Shown here one piece after another: positions 43,974-54,682 of a stretch of DNA of 64,000 bases. The number at the start of each line of letters is the position of its first letter. The first letter of the stretch is position 1. The stretch lies in assembly GCA_022592445.1 (NCBI GenBank), contig JABYQR010000176.1, forward strand, positions 26,871-90,870, read 5' to 3'. This stretch comes from Cytidiella melzeri (lineage: Eukaryota; Basidiomycota; Agaricomycetes; Polyporales; Irpicaceae). The notes under the pieces are model-generated. The model did not search any database, was not told the origin of the DNA, and saw only the letters and a program-made list of their open reading frames with translations. A program made the translations under genes and the position numbers.

Positions 43974-46482
43974 TTATACAGGATGGCGGAGAATGGCAAC
44001 ACAGAGCATGTGAAGGTTAAGTTCATCGTGGTTATGTTTAGACTTGTAGACTCCAAAGCAATACTCTACCGCAACAAATGAACCAACAGGAATTTCTTCA
44101 GTCCACTTCGTTGCCCCTTCCATCCCTTGAAGATCATGAACAGAGGTGACATGTGAGAGGTCATATATCGGAACTATCAAAGGTGAGACAGTGGTACCAC
44201 ATGTAGTTATATGAACGACGTACCTTTAATCCAGATACCAGGTGCACCATTTTTAGCAAGTTTCTTGATCTCAGCGATAGACTCCTGGATATCCCCCGGC
44301 TTTTCAATGTCGCTATGAAGGATGGCTTTTGTACCGTAGGAGACAGCGGGAACAATAGCTGATGGAAACTTGCTTGAACCAGCCTGTTTTTTGGTGGGTG
44401 ACGAAAGCTGAGGGTACCGGTCCTCCCCTACGCAATGATAGTGAGTATATGGGAGAAAACAATGTAAGTCAAGGCAGCTTACTACCAGGAAGTGAATGGA
44501 AGGTAACGACGTTCTTCCATCCGTTGAGATACAACTTTGTCAGATCCTCGTAATAACCCAAATGGTACGCTATGAAAGACCAGGTGTGGTTCCACTTGAT
44601 AGTAAGAGGCTTGACTACGAGAAGACGCTGAGACAGGGTATCTGGGGTATGTGTCCTTCCCAGGAGCTCTGGAGTCACAACACTTGACTCCGTGACTGTA
44701 CCAAAAGTTACCAGCGCAACAGGAACCTTTGGCGCAGACTTGTGCCACAGGTAGGAATCTCTAACAGTTGGATCACCCTCATACTTGAAGTCGTACAGTG
44801 AGACCCGAGCCGGGTTGTAGACATATGAACCGTGAGTTCCGGTAGTAACACTATGGATCATGTTCCTGATGTTAATTCGTCAGCACGCGTGACATGTTGT
44901 AAGTTGACAGCAAGAGAAACTTGCCTCTCATCATTGGAATCTGCCTCAACACCAGCCAGTAGCATAGCCTCTGAAAACCATGCATACTCCATGAGTAACT
45001 CGTCAGGTCCACACAGATATTGCTTGGGTACAATGCTAGCAGACGAAGTCAGTATTGAGCTTGAACAGCAATATCAAATTCTTACTTGACTATTGGGGCC
45101 AAGGGGGGCTCATAACTGTATATGAACCACCGTAGTCTTTGTAATGCCAGGTACCACCTTGAACTTGTGATTGGTCATGACAACGGTAGTCTTCTGCTTT
45201 GTGGTCGCAGCAACCCCGTGGGTACCTGCCACGTTCCTGAGAGATGGCTTGGTAGGAGTAGAAAATACATCCTCTGTCTCAGATTGCCCTCTAAAGTATG
45301 ACTATGAACGTGTATAGATGCTATGACTGTTGCAAATTACGTACTGTTGCTGAATGATTTCAATGTCCGAATCGGAATCAATGACAGCTGCAGACTTCGG
45401 AGGTACTCTATGCGTGTAGGGATGAGTGAAATGCTGGCACAAAGGACTTGACAGAACATACTTGTTACGGGAAGCTTGTGTAGATACCCGAGCATGGGCC
45501 TTTCCTTTACCCACCACAACTTCCTCCTCGCTCTCGGATAGCTTATCTGTTGAATGGTTGGGGGACGGTGGGGCAGGACTACACCTCACATAAGTCAGGA
45601 CCAGGGCTGTGTTATATGAAACTTACCACTTCATGCCTGATTTTCTGATGATGTAAGACAGTCAGTCAACATCAATTACATGCAAGCACCAGAGGACATA
45701 CTTGGGAGATGGAGTCGGAGGTGTATCAACAACCACAGTGGACTTCTTTCGCAACGGACTAGTAGAGGGTCTGGTGAATGGCCCTTCATCTGGACTATAA
45801 ACAATAATTTCAAAGGGATACAGTCAACACAGACAGTTGTTAATTACCTGGAGGCCTAACGTTCTATGTCAGAGTTGACTTCCTCTCCCTCGTCTAACTC
45901 ATCAACCTCTACCTCGTCTGAACCAATCTCAGTGCTGATACTTAAAATATGCACCGAATCAGTAAGTGTACAAGCACATATCACAACGATTGACGCACTT
46001 GTCTGGTTCCTGAGATGTTTCACCGACAATCTCGATGGATGGTTTTCTGAACATAACGACATATATTAGTACTCACACAGACCAAGTACAATAACAACGT
46101 ACTTGATGACCCGTCGACCCTTGGTTGGCAATTGACTATATTGCATAGACCTGTCATCTTCTGAGTCTGCGGATACATTGCCGGCATCCAGCCTTTTCCT
46201 GTACATACATTCAGCATTGACTAGTCAAAATCTGCAAGTACAATACTCACGTCCGGGTACCACTGCGGGCATGATTGGGAGCCGCGGTTCTTCCTCGCCC
46301 GCTAGCACGTCCGCTGTGTCACAACAACAGGGATTGAATAGACATAAAAGCAGCATAGAGATCCAATCACGTACCGTGTACCTCGGGTACTTCCTCTGGC
46401 CATTGGCAGGGAATGTGAAGTATGATGAAGAGATAGAGATGTGCAGGATACTTTCACTCTGCGGGCAGCTTATATATCCCAA
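43974..46482 (-). CDS. multi-exon gene, unrecognised (acidic/Ser-rich N-half, ordered C-half)
   Basis: The minus strand gives a consistent series of short exons joined by introns of about 50 nt with GT(A/G)AGT-like donors. In order: DVLAGEEEPRLPIMPAVVPG; RLDAGNVSADSEDDRSMQYS; TEIGSDEVEVDELDEGEEV; TRPSTSPLRKKSTVVVDTPP; LSESEEEVVVGKGKAHARVS; ETEDVFSTPTKPSLRNVAG; IVPKQYLCGPDELLMEYAWF; then a long exon with GSYVYNPARVSLYDFKYEGD and WNHTWSFIAYHLGYYEDL, GEDRYPQLSSPTKKQAG, and a last exon GSFVAVEYCFGVYKSKHNHD ending ILRHPV at TGA 43974. The start is not certain. The family is unknown to me. The N-half looks disordered and nuclear, the C-half folded. No nonsense mutations were noticed. Confidence 0.55.
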
Positions 46483-46489
46483 CCATCAC

Positions 46490-47005
46490 TGAATACAGTA
46501 TTAATGCGTGTCGAATACCTGGTAGCTGCTTGATGGTAGAGCATCCAGACAATAAAACAGAGCCCATCACATGTAAAAATTTCATTGTTTCACAAGGCAC
46601 ACATGTAATGTACGACGGTATTGCACAAGTGCACGTTGTAGCAGAAGGTCCAGGCCAAATCACAAGCTGGACATTTCAATGTATTTGATAACGTTTGGCG
46701 CACGGTGTATAGCATCAGTAAAATGAGGAGCTTAGTGAGCTCCACCTACGTTTCAGCCACACCTCTGCATTGTACATGTGCGTGCCCAAGGACAAGGTCC
46801 GAGCCAATTGCAAGCTGAACATTTCAATTTAAATTGAAATTGTTTGTCACATAGTGTATAGCATATGTGATATATGATGGTTTAGTATGCATGCGTGCGT
46901 ACCACATATATTACAGCAGAGAACAGAGATAAAGCAAGGCAGTGAAGAAAAATTAGAGCCATATGTAGATCAAAACACCAGTTTTACAGAAACAAACTAT
47001 TCAAA
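46490..47005. other. intergenic region, no gene recognised
   Basis: AT-rich. The segments near 46641-46690 and 46786-46850 are imperfect copies (GTCCAGGCCAAATCACAAGCTGGACATTTCAAT-like versus GTCCGAGCCAATTGCAAGCTGAACATTTCAAT), about 145 bp apart, suggesting a local duplication. It probably contains the 5' ends of the two flanking divergent genes. Confidence 0.4.
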
Positions 47006-47008
47006 GAT

Positions 47009-48415
47009 GTGGCGCCATGCACCAAACATATCAGAGCAATTATGCACAGAGTACATGTGCTAATAATCAAATATATGCCGGAAGGGTACTCGTTGCTTGA
47101 ACAATTAGAATTGTTAGGAAGGTTCGAGCATGACAAGATCGGTCGAGAGTGCATTTGCATCTTGCCCATCAAACTTACCCCAACTCCCATTCAGATACAA
47201 CAATGACCCTGCGTATGTTGTACAAGGATGACGAGAAGTACAGTAAGTTGTGGAATATCAGTGGTACAATGCCCAACTCACCTGCTTACATGAAACCTAC
47301 TACAGTCAATTATTTCTTCCGCAGAGGAGAGCACAGATAACGGCAGGACACAACTCAGTTTATTGGAGCAAGTGAGTCAAAAACAGACAACCTGTCAACG
47401 CATTATTTACACTGAAAGAAAAACAGAGAGCCTGATTGTGCATCAGTACTGTCATACAAGATGGAAAGCGTAACGGGCGACGCGACCTTGTATACCCAAG
47501 TGATCCTGGTTCTGCAGAACATGAGGAGGTTGTAGTGCGTCTAAGCGGATTTGTTCTCAGAACAAACCTACCGCCCATCACACGTATTGAACAGTACGTT
47601 TCACATTGTATTACTTATTGATGACTGGATACCTGATGCATCTAAAGACTTCCAAAGAATCCTTATGCAGCCAGGCAGTCCCTGACTCTAACCGGTCTCA
47701 GCCTTAGCAATTTCGACTCCAACCTACGTGCAGTATCAGAGGTACACTCTTATTTTGCCGACAACCTGCCCAATGGTGCACTCCAACCCTTGAAACACAA
47801 CAAAGATGGCGGTCACTCATATCTGGAAGTATCCAACCGCTATTTTACCCAAGAGGTAGATGACATGGGATATCCAGACATTGCGATTGACCCGTATATC
47901 GATCCTCATGGTATTCTTACTTCAAAAGTGACCACAGGGAGGCATACCAAAGAGAACACTGTGTTGTACTTTGAAAGGATGAGGCTTGACGCACAATCAT
48001 AAGTACAAAACATTGTTTGACAGACAATAACTTACACAATATGACAGGAAGTATGTTTACAATCCATGCAAGCCCACCGCCATCATAGTCGGACATATCG
48101 TTGAAGTTCAAGCATCGTTCTGCAGTGTACCAACATCCAAGGGAAGATTCGTCATGCTCATGAAGTTGAGGTCAGTGTGTATTCTCGATACAAGTGTACT
48201 TCAGGTTAGTACTCCATAGCTCCAAGAACGGCAGTGTTCACATAATCATACAGGATGTCAACAACCAGGTGTTTCACTCCTTGGTCAAGCAGCCGACCTC
48301 TCCGCTCAAAAAAGTCAAATGTACAGTGGGTTATGACACACAGACATATGACACAGATCACCCTGTAGCTGGGATGAAGAGACTAAGAATCAATGCAGAG
48401 AACGATATGGTATAG
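47009..48415 (+). CDS. multi-exon gene, unrecognised
   Basis: A plus-strand series of exons separated by about 50-nt introns: LLEQLELLGRFEHDKIGREC (47091-47155); ISTVIQDGKRNGRRDLVYPS to LRTNLPPITRIEQ (47440-47592); SLTLTGLSLSNFDSNLRAVS (47680-47740); NKDGGHSYLEVSNRYFTQEV to DPYIDPHGILTSKV (47760-48000); YVYNPCKPTAIIVGHIVEVQ with a further MLMKLR (48052-48170); and a last exon IIIQDVNNQVFHSLVKQ to RINAENDMV, TAG 48413-48415. The start is uncertain. I do not recognise the family. The C-terminal part has a VGHIVEVQASF segment reminiscent of VGSFVAVEYCF in the divergent neighbour, so the two may be distantly related. Confidence 0.55.
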
Positions 48416-48507
48416 AAGTAACATTGCTTGGTTGCAGTATAAGCAAAGTAAAAAGTATTGTCTGGCTGCACAATGACCGTAGGGTATGAAAAGGAATTGA
48501 AAAAAAA

Positions 48508-51500
48508 TTAAGAAGTGTAGCATCTCTTTTTGTACATGTGTGAAAACTTGCACAACGTGTGCTCTGCAGTTATAGGGTTCCACTGCATTCGCTGCAATTG
48601 ATCCTCTGACAGCTGACTGCGCATGTCCTCATAAAACTTCACAAAAGCAGACTGCATGGCAAACCTACCTGCCCCTTTGGCTGTATACCCCAACAATATA
48701 AGGCCTGCCACCCCCCCTTTAGCTAGTGACGCCACCAACCTGCCCACCACATCAGACGTAGAACTGTCAACTACTCCTGCAGCATGCATGTCGGCCAGAA
48801 GCATATACTCTGACAAATCTCCTGCACCCTCGAGCAAGTGCTTCTTGCCTTCTCCTAGTCCAAGCTTGTACTTGTGAATATTGCGCATTGGGTGGGCAAA
48901 GTTGCGCAAAGGTGGCCATGCGATGTCATTAGAGTTGGCAACTTCCCAGTAGTCGGTGTATCGGTTCAAAGTACGACTGGTAATAGGTTGTCCCAATGCA
49001 TGAACATTGCAGAAGAATTTGCTATCCTGAGGGTGTGTGGAAAACTTCTGAAACGATGCTTGCAGATAGTCATTGTACTCTCCCGGACTACGGAATTGTA
49101 CCTGGCGGATATCATTGGGACACTGGACGAAGGCCTCCGAGTTGAAGTGTATATACCGAAACACTAGAAGAGAAAATAGGCCAGCCCGAGTTTTGGCAAA
49201 CGTCTGGTCGAGCAAGTTGTTCATAATAGAACGCGATGGCGCAGCCTCCCGCAAAGGTAGCAGGAAATCTGGTTTCTTGTACATGATTCCTTGTGCAGCG
49301 GAAACATCAGAGGGCGCAGCACGTCCGTTAGCAAGCGATGTGGCCACAACGCATGCATCCTCCAGGAAGTCAATGATGCAGGACAATGGAGCTCGCACTG
49401 AGGAAGAGGTAGAAGGGATGGAAGATGTGGTAGTGGAACTGCCAGCAATTGCATTGGACGACTGCTCTGGAATGGAAAGGGCCGCAGTAGACGTGTTTGC
49501 AGTGGGCAATGATTGGGGAGGGGGAGGACGGTTGGGCACAGTTGTCAACATCTGCCTCAACAACGCAGTCTTTGTTTGAGCTGCAACTGTGCCTCGGACA
49601 TGTTCGTATGTACGGGAGTAGAGATTGATGTATGACTGTTGTAGCGTAGTCATACGGTGTTGAACTGTGCCATCAGCTGTGATTTCAGATATCAATGCAG
49701 TAAAGGACTCGAGGTATTGGGGGTTGAAACGGATATCAGTATGACAGTTGGCATCCGACAATTTTGGGCAATTTTGGTCAAAAAGCCAGCTGGGAGGATC
49801 GACATAAATGTTCCAAATGTCAGGCAGCAGCAAACAGCCTGTGCCGAGAACATCCGCCAGGCAGCGGATGATACAGGACTGCACTTGCGCGGTAAAGGGA
49901 TAGCTAGTCACAAACCAGCAGTGAAGGATTGATGCAGGTAAGATAGGCAGGTAGAGTTGACCAGGTCTGCATGGATATATTTGCGTTTTCTGACTTTGCC
50001 AGGATTGTCAAAAAATGGCTGGACGTAACACAGTGGGTGGAAAGTATTCTGTGGATCTTGCGGTAATGGGGAGGCCCGCACGTATGGTTATGAGAACATT
50101 CATTGTAAGTTGTGCAACCCAATTGTCGTCCCTGGTTGCGACAACTCTACTTTGAAGGAGCCCAGGACATGTATCATCGACCAATGATTGAACACTGTCC
50201 ACTAGGCGAGTCTCTGCCAGCATCACCCGCTGGCGATAAAGGTTGATCCACACCATTGTCCCACCGCAATAATCACGGATGTCAAAGATAGAAGCAGAAT
50301 ATTGGGGCATCTTGGTGTGAGACGGGTCGTGCAGTACGCGGAGACTATCTGTTTTTGAGCCAATGTCGTCCAACACGTTGAGGGCGTTGTGCAGCGATTT
50401 GCCAGATGTCGCCTGCATGTTGATGCTATTAACTTGGCTCTGAGTAGAAGACAAGACACCATTGACCAACTTGGTAAGGAACATGCGGCCTGAGTAGAGC
50501 CAAATTTGAATAGTTACATACTACAATGGCATATATGGCTTACACTTTGAACGTCGTGATTCAGTAGTTGTCAACAACAAGCGGGATCTGAACTGCTGTG
50601 GAGGGGGAGACAGTATGGAGGGCGATTCAGGGAGAGGGGTCATATTAGACAGCGAGGAAGGAGACAGCAATGGAGGACTTGGTTCAACTCCGACAGCCTG
50701 CGTACAAGGTTGACGGGAATTAGGGGTGACAGTTGACAAGGCTGTACATGTCACGTTGCTGATCGTAGATGTCGGGCTTGTACAATGCTGCCTGTCTCGA
50801 GCTCGGAAAGGAGACAACTCCACAACCATCCTGTTTGCAGCTCTTGGCTCAACCGTAGGCTGCATATGACACAACATATATAAATATGACCTATAACTCT
50901 GCAGGTAATTCATACCTTTGCAGCCAGGCTTGACGCCACAATCCGGGATGAACAATGGACAGGTACTCCTACCTCAGGCAGGAACATCACTGGACTAAAC
51001 AGAATGTAAATCTCACACCTCAGGTCTGTAGAACAAGTGCAAGCCACAAACCTGGTTACAGACCTGCCCGAGCGACCCGCATTACTATCCTCGTACTCGT
51101 AATCATCATCTGACATTGGGCTGAGATGTTTACCGCGGGGTGGTACGGAACAAGGAACCGGTAAGGTATGATTACCCTGATATCCCACAGGGTTGTTATG
51201 GGCCTGGCGCAGATCGGGCAGTGTTACTGACTGGTCAATACCAGAACGCAGTGCAGGAGATGCCGGAGGCAGCCCCTGCATACTGGTGTTCACATCCATG
51301 GAAGAGGCAGACGAGGGAACGGCAGTGGCATGGGTGACAAGAGATCTATAAGAATCAAGGGACTGGGCCATAGGGTAGTTGTTCTCAATACGTTTCTCAA
51401 CTTCCGTCTGAAGAGCAATGCGATAACATCCACCTGCAAGTAGAAGTTAGATTACGAACTGCAAGTAAACAACAACAACTACGTTTATTTGGTCCCTTAG

Positions 51501-52439
51501 AAGAGTCAAGTTGATCTTGAGTATTGGCTTTACGTTTTATGTTGTCTTCGTCTTCGTTGTTGTAGTCCTTGCCGACATCATCTACAGCAATAAGCGATGA
51601 TCACCACAATAAGGACCAGATATTACAGCAAAACATACCTGTACACTTTGGACGCGCACCATGGTTGATAGCAGTTATATCCCAACCATGGTACTTATTA
51701 TGCGAGACCAGCGGGATACCAGCCAAGTAATGATTGAACTGCTTTTGCAGCAGCTCGTCCTGGACTTGCTTATGACGTTCGCCGAAAGGCTGCCCCACGT
51801 TAGAGTTTGGTGCAAGCTCCCAAGGGTCGGCATTGACCCGGTGCCCATCAACATCCAAAGAAAAGGCCTTCAGAAGCTGGCCCGCATCAATCTGAACTCC
51901 GTACAAACTAGGCAGCTGCCGGAATGCGAAGTGAAGGTGTTGCAGTGCTGATCTAGCCATGAAGTTGACAAGGGATAGCGGTTCCATGCCAACCCAGGCG
52001 TCTTGAGCGTACGTCGTGTGAGTGGTCCACATTGCCTTGGCCTGTTGAGAAGCAGGGGCGCCGGTCATCTCCGGTGTAATGTACAGTGGTGTCGACTGAT
52101 AGGGCATGGACGAAAACGACCGTTTAGCTTCACCTGTGAGTATTTTGGTGGCTGGGTAACTGATAAGCAGCATGCGCGTCTCCCATCCTTCCATTGGCTG
52201 CTCGTCGGGAACCAAGGGTGACGTGCCTCCGTGACGCAGGAGACCGGAGAAAAAAATCTGCGCCATGTATTGGAGACGAACCCAGCACCCAACACGCAGA
52301 AAATGCAAGCGTCCTGGCTCACATCCAGGCTTGTCAGAGAGGTCTGACAAGCAGAGACCGCAGGAGAGTCCAGCAGTGAAGTCATTCTCGTCTTTGTGAG
52401 GACCACCAAAATGTCCCATCTGCTCAACAAGTTGCTTTT
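48508..52439 (-). CDS. large gene with a putative 2-oxoglutarate/Fe(II) dioxygenase domain (main part)
   Basis: The minus strand from 52439 begins, after a TTAG acceptor, KQLVEQMGHFGGPHKDENDF, in which HKD fits the iron-binding HxD. It continues with GRLHFLRVGCWVRLQYMA and FFSGLLRHGGTSP (candidate distal His) and TRMLLISYP (candidate 2OG-binding Arg), so H-D...H...R is complete. A segment to about 51640 (FRQLPSLYGVQIDAGQLL, NKYHGWDITAINHGARPKC) follows; then low-complexity exons (51590-50530) rich in Ser/Pro, then IFDIRDYCGGTMVWINLYRQ near 50270 and a final ordered region (49911-48508) with FDQNCPKLSDANCHTDIRFN, QGIMYKKPDFLLPLREAAPS and YMLLADMHAAGVVDSSTSDV. Fungal Tet/JBP-like dioxygenases have a similar HxD...HGGT pattern; I cannot verify the family. 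The upstream exons are at 60814-61133. Confidence 0.5.
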
Positions 52440-52452
52440 CTAACAACAAAAC

Positions 52453-52457
52453 ATATC
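52453..52457. repeat. Ty3-B target-site duplication, left copy (ATATC)
   Basis: ATATC precedes the 5' LTR and recurs after the 3' LTR at 60770-60774. Confidence 0.95.
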
Positions 52458-53153
52458 TGTCACAGATTTTCAATGTTTCTACAAGACTTGCCTTACCGGG
52501 CAACGGTATTATTGGGAATATTTAAGCGCTTGTCAAGCGCTTATCCAGCGCTTATCCGGCGCCTATTTAGGCGCTTATCCAGCGCTTATCTGGCGCTTAT
52601 CAGGCGCCTATTCCGGCGCTTATTCTCAGTGCCTATCAATTGATGCGCTGATGTGCCTTCTGTCTCTGATGCGCTGATGTGCTCCTTTCCTTATCTGTGT
52701 ATCACATGATAGAACTCTCTGGAACCTTGTGAAACTTGCTGGAACTATGATGTCATAGTTCATAGAACCTTCTGGAAAAGTCTAGCCTTGTCTTAGAACA
52801 AGCTAGAACGAGTCTAGCCTTGGAGCTGGGTCATGGGGTCAGGTCATGGGAACAATTGCTATTGGTTGATTATTGAAGTGGCACCACTAGGGCATAGGGC
52901 ATGCTTAGTAAGGTAGATTACTTCGCTTACTCATGTAGGTATTAGGGGTCTAAGGGTAGTACCTGGGGTCCTCCCCTTCATGTATATATAGAGGCACTCC
53001 TGAGGGCATATCCCCTCAGTCTTATCCACTCTGTTGATAAAGGACTACCTTTGTACTCTCCAGTACTTCGCTCACCACACCTCTCACACTCTATCTCACT
53101 CTATCCCCTCAAGTTTAACAACTTATCTGGTGAGTAGTAACCTTACTGTTACA
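52458..53153 (+). repeat. Ty3-B 5' LTR
   Basis: 696 bp, TGTCACAG to GTTACA. It contains about ten imperfect 11-bp AGCGCTTATCC units (52525-52630), a TATA box TGTATATATA (52981-52990) and a 7-bp stem hairpin CTGAGGG-CATATC-CCCTCAG (53000-53019). Its 3' third is of the Ty3-A type and differs from its own 3' LTR. Confidence 0.92.
52981..53027 (+). promoter_or_regulatory. Ty3-B LTR core promoter and presumed transcript start
   Basis: The TATA-like TGTATATATA is followed, about 30 bp downstream, by CAGTCTTATCCA (53017-53028), the sequence complementary to the PBS. In Tf1-type self-priming the PBS pairs with the mRNA 5' end, so the start should lie at about 53017-53018, a fitting distance from the TATA box. 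Confidence 0.65.
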
Positions 53154-53154
53154 T

Positions 53155-53167
53155 TTGGATAAGACTG
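53155..53167 (+). promoter_or_regulatory. Ty3-B self-priming PBS
   Basis: TGGATAAGACTG begins 1-2 nt after the 5' LTR end. It is the reverse complement of CAGTCTTATCCA in the LTR just after the TATA box. Tf1 and related elements prime minus-strand synthesis from 11 nt of the mRNA 5' end paired with such a site. No tRNA-like 3'-end match (TGG plus tRNA tail) was recognised. Confidence 0.7.
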
Positions 53168-53732
53168 CCCCTACTCCCTCACGTCTTTGGACGTGCTGGA
53201 GGTTTTCTTTTCCTTTCTGCTAGGTCTTGTGCCTGTGCGTGGGCCCCTCTACAAATCCTCTAGAAATAGAGGTAGCCGGACCATAGGCTCTAAGTGGTAG
53301 TCGTGTCTAGGCCATGCCTTGATGCGCACAACTTGAATCACCCTCTCGCCTGACGCTCCTAGAGCTGATCAGAGCAGGGGTTGGCATTATGCCAACATGA
53401 TGAAAGTGTGCCTCCCCACAGGCGATAGTGGAGTCTGGTGTCAGACAGCTCGTTATAAGAGCTAGACAACAGGACTAGAAACCCAGGAGTGCCTATGCAC
53501 GTAGACGGGCAACTTGTTCTGGCCGGACTTAGGGTCAGTGTAATACTGATCCGCCAACCATTTGCCGCACGGGTGGAACCGTGACGGAGTTCCTATACAC
53601 CACCGGACCTGGAGAGAGAATCCAGGCCGACGCCGGCACTACCCCACGCACACACAGGACCTCTCCTTTATGGAGATTTGTTTCGCACACCGCTGAGCTG
53701 TCAAGCTCATCACACATTGTCACACAGTCACC

Positions 53733-54512
53733 ATGCCGATTTCTCGCTTCATTGCTGCTAAGTCTGGCCGCAAGGCCCCCTACTCTATCCCTGTCCGCAA
53801 CGAAGTCACCGGACTTCAAGAACGCCTCTCAGTCTCCAAGGAGACTCTCGACAAGTTCAAGGATGCTGGCAAGCCTCTCCGGCTCAAGTATCCAGACAAC
53901 AAGCCCCTCATCAAGAGGATCGACCTCGAGGAGCAAACTCATACCACCATCAAGCATGAGGAAGACCAGGATCGTATGAGAAAGGTCTCCCAACTCATGT
54001 CTCAACTCAGCCTTCTCGACCGCATCGAGAAGCAGGAGAAGGAAAAGGCTGAAAAGCTTACCCTTCTCCAGCGTATCGAGGAGCGCAACCAACGCGCTTA
54101 CATTCCCACTCCCTCTCCTCTTCCCGCTTCTCTCCGCTTCCGTAAAACAAAGTTAATACTTCGTCAAGAGGAGTTCGAACCGATGATCACAGCAGCCTGT
54201 CAAAGGCTTGAACCCGTGCTCAAGAAGCTGGACGCATCTTTCTCGAGTGGTGGGCAATCATCTAATCACCAGCTCAACACTCGCAGGGAGAAAGCTCAGC
54301 TGCTGATCGGCCGTGTATTCATGGTTGAACAGTGGTTCAAGGAGAATCACACGGATAAGATGACGAATAGGGAATGGAGGATGTTAAAAAAGGACTTGAA
54401 GAGTTTAGGAAGGATTAGTTTTGTGGATATACATCAGAGATGGGGTTACATCTTAGAGCTACTAGAAGGACTATTCGATATGAACGCCTTTGTATATGCG
54501 GAAATGGAATAA
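53733..54512 (+). CDS. Ty3-B ORF0: conserved 259-residue protein upstream of gag
   Basis: ATG 53733 (MPISRFIAAKSGRKAPYSIP) to TAA 54510-54512, intact, the same length as in Ty3-A. Charged and mostly helical: KYPDNKPLIKRIDLEEQ, then LSLLDRIEKQEKEKAEKLTL (probable coiled coil), PMITAACQRLEPVLKKL, LLIGRVFMVEQWFKENH and a C-terminal RWGYILELLEGLFDMN. No known retroelement domain is seen. That ORF0 remains open while the downstream gag-pol has several frame breaks is notable. Function unknown; candidates are an additional capsid or matrix-like protein or a captured host sequence. Confidence 0.78.
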   Translation: MPISRFIAAKSGRKAPYSIPVRNEVTGLQERLSVSKETLDKFKDAGKPLRLKYPDNKPLIKRIDLEEQTHTTIKHEEDQDRMRKVSQLMSQLSLLDRIEKQEKEKAEKLTLLQRIEERNQRAYIPTPSPLPASLRFRKTKLILRQEEFEPMITAACQRLEPVLKKLDASFSSGGQSSNHQLNTRREKAQLLIGRVFMVEQWFKENHTDKMTNREWRMLKKDLKSLGRISFVDIHQRWGYILELLEGLFDMNAFVYAEME

Positions 54513-54610
54513 AATGTATGGGCTGACAAGCCTCATTTTACTCGGTGACAACTTCCTGAAAAGGATTTAATGTGTGAAAACAACTCTGACAAGAGTTCAA
54601 TGTGTGAAAA
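54511..54610 (+). promoter_or_regulatory. hairpins and repeat between ORF0 and gag (Ty3-B)
   Basis: A hairpin begins at the ORF0 stop: AAAATG...GGCT-GACA-AGCC...CATTTT (54511-54538). Then AATGTGTGAAAA occurs at 54569-54580 and 54599-54610, 30 bp apart, each after a short inverted repeat. The layout is shared with Ty3-A. It may direct gag translation; this is inferred. Confidence 0.45.
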
Positions 54611-54682
54611 GTGGTGTTTCTCTTCTTCTTATACTAGAAATAGTATTTCGCTTATCCTTTGCTAACTAAGAAATTAGAAGCA

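Noticed and set aside
49073..49579. A 168-codon plus-strand open frame
   Set aside because: It is antisense to the ordered C-terminal region of the dioxygenase-like gene and has no independent support.
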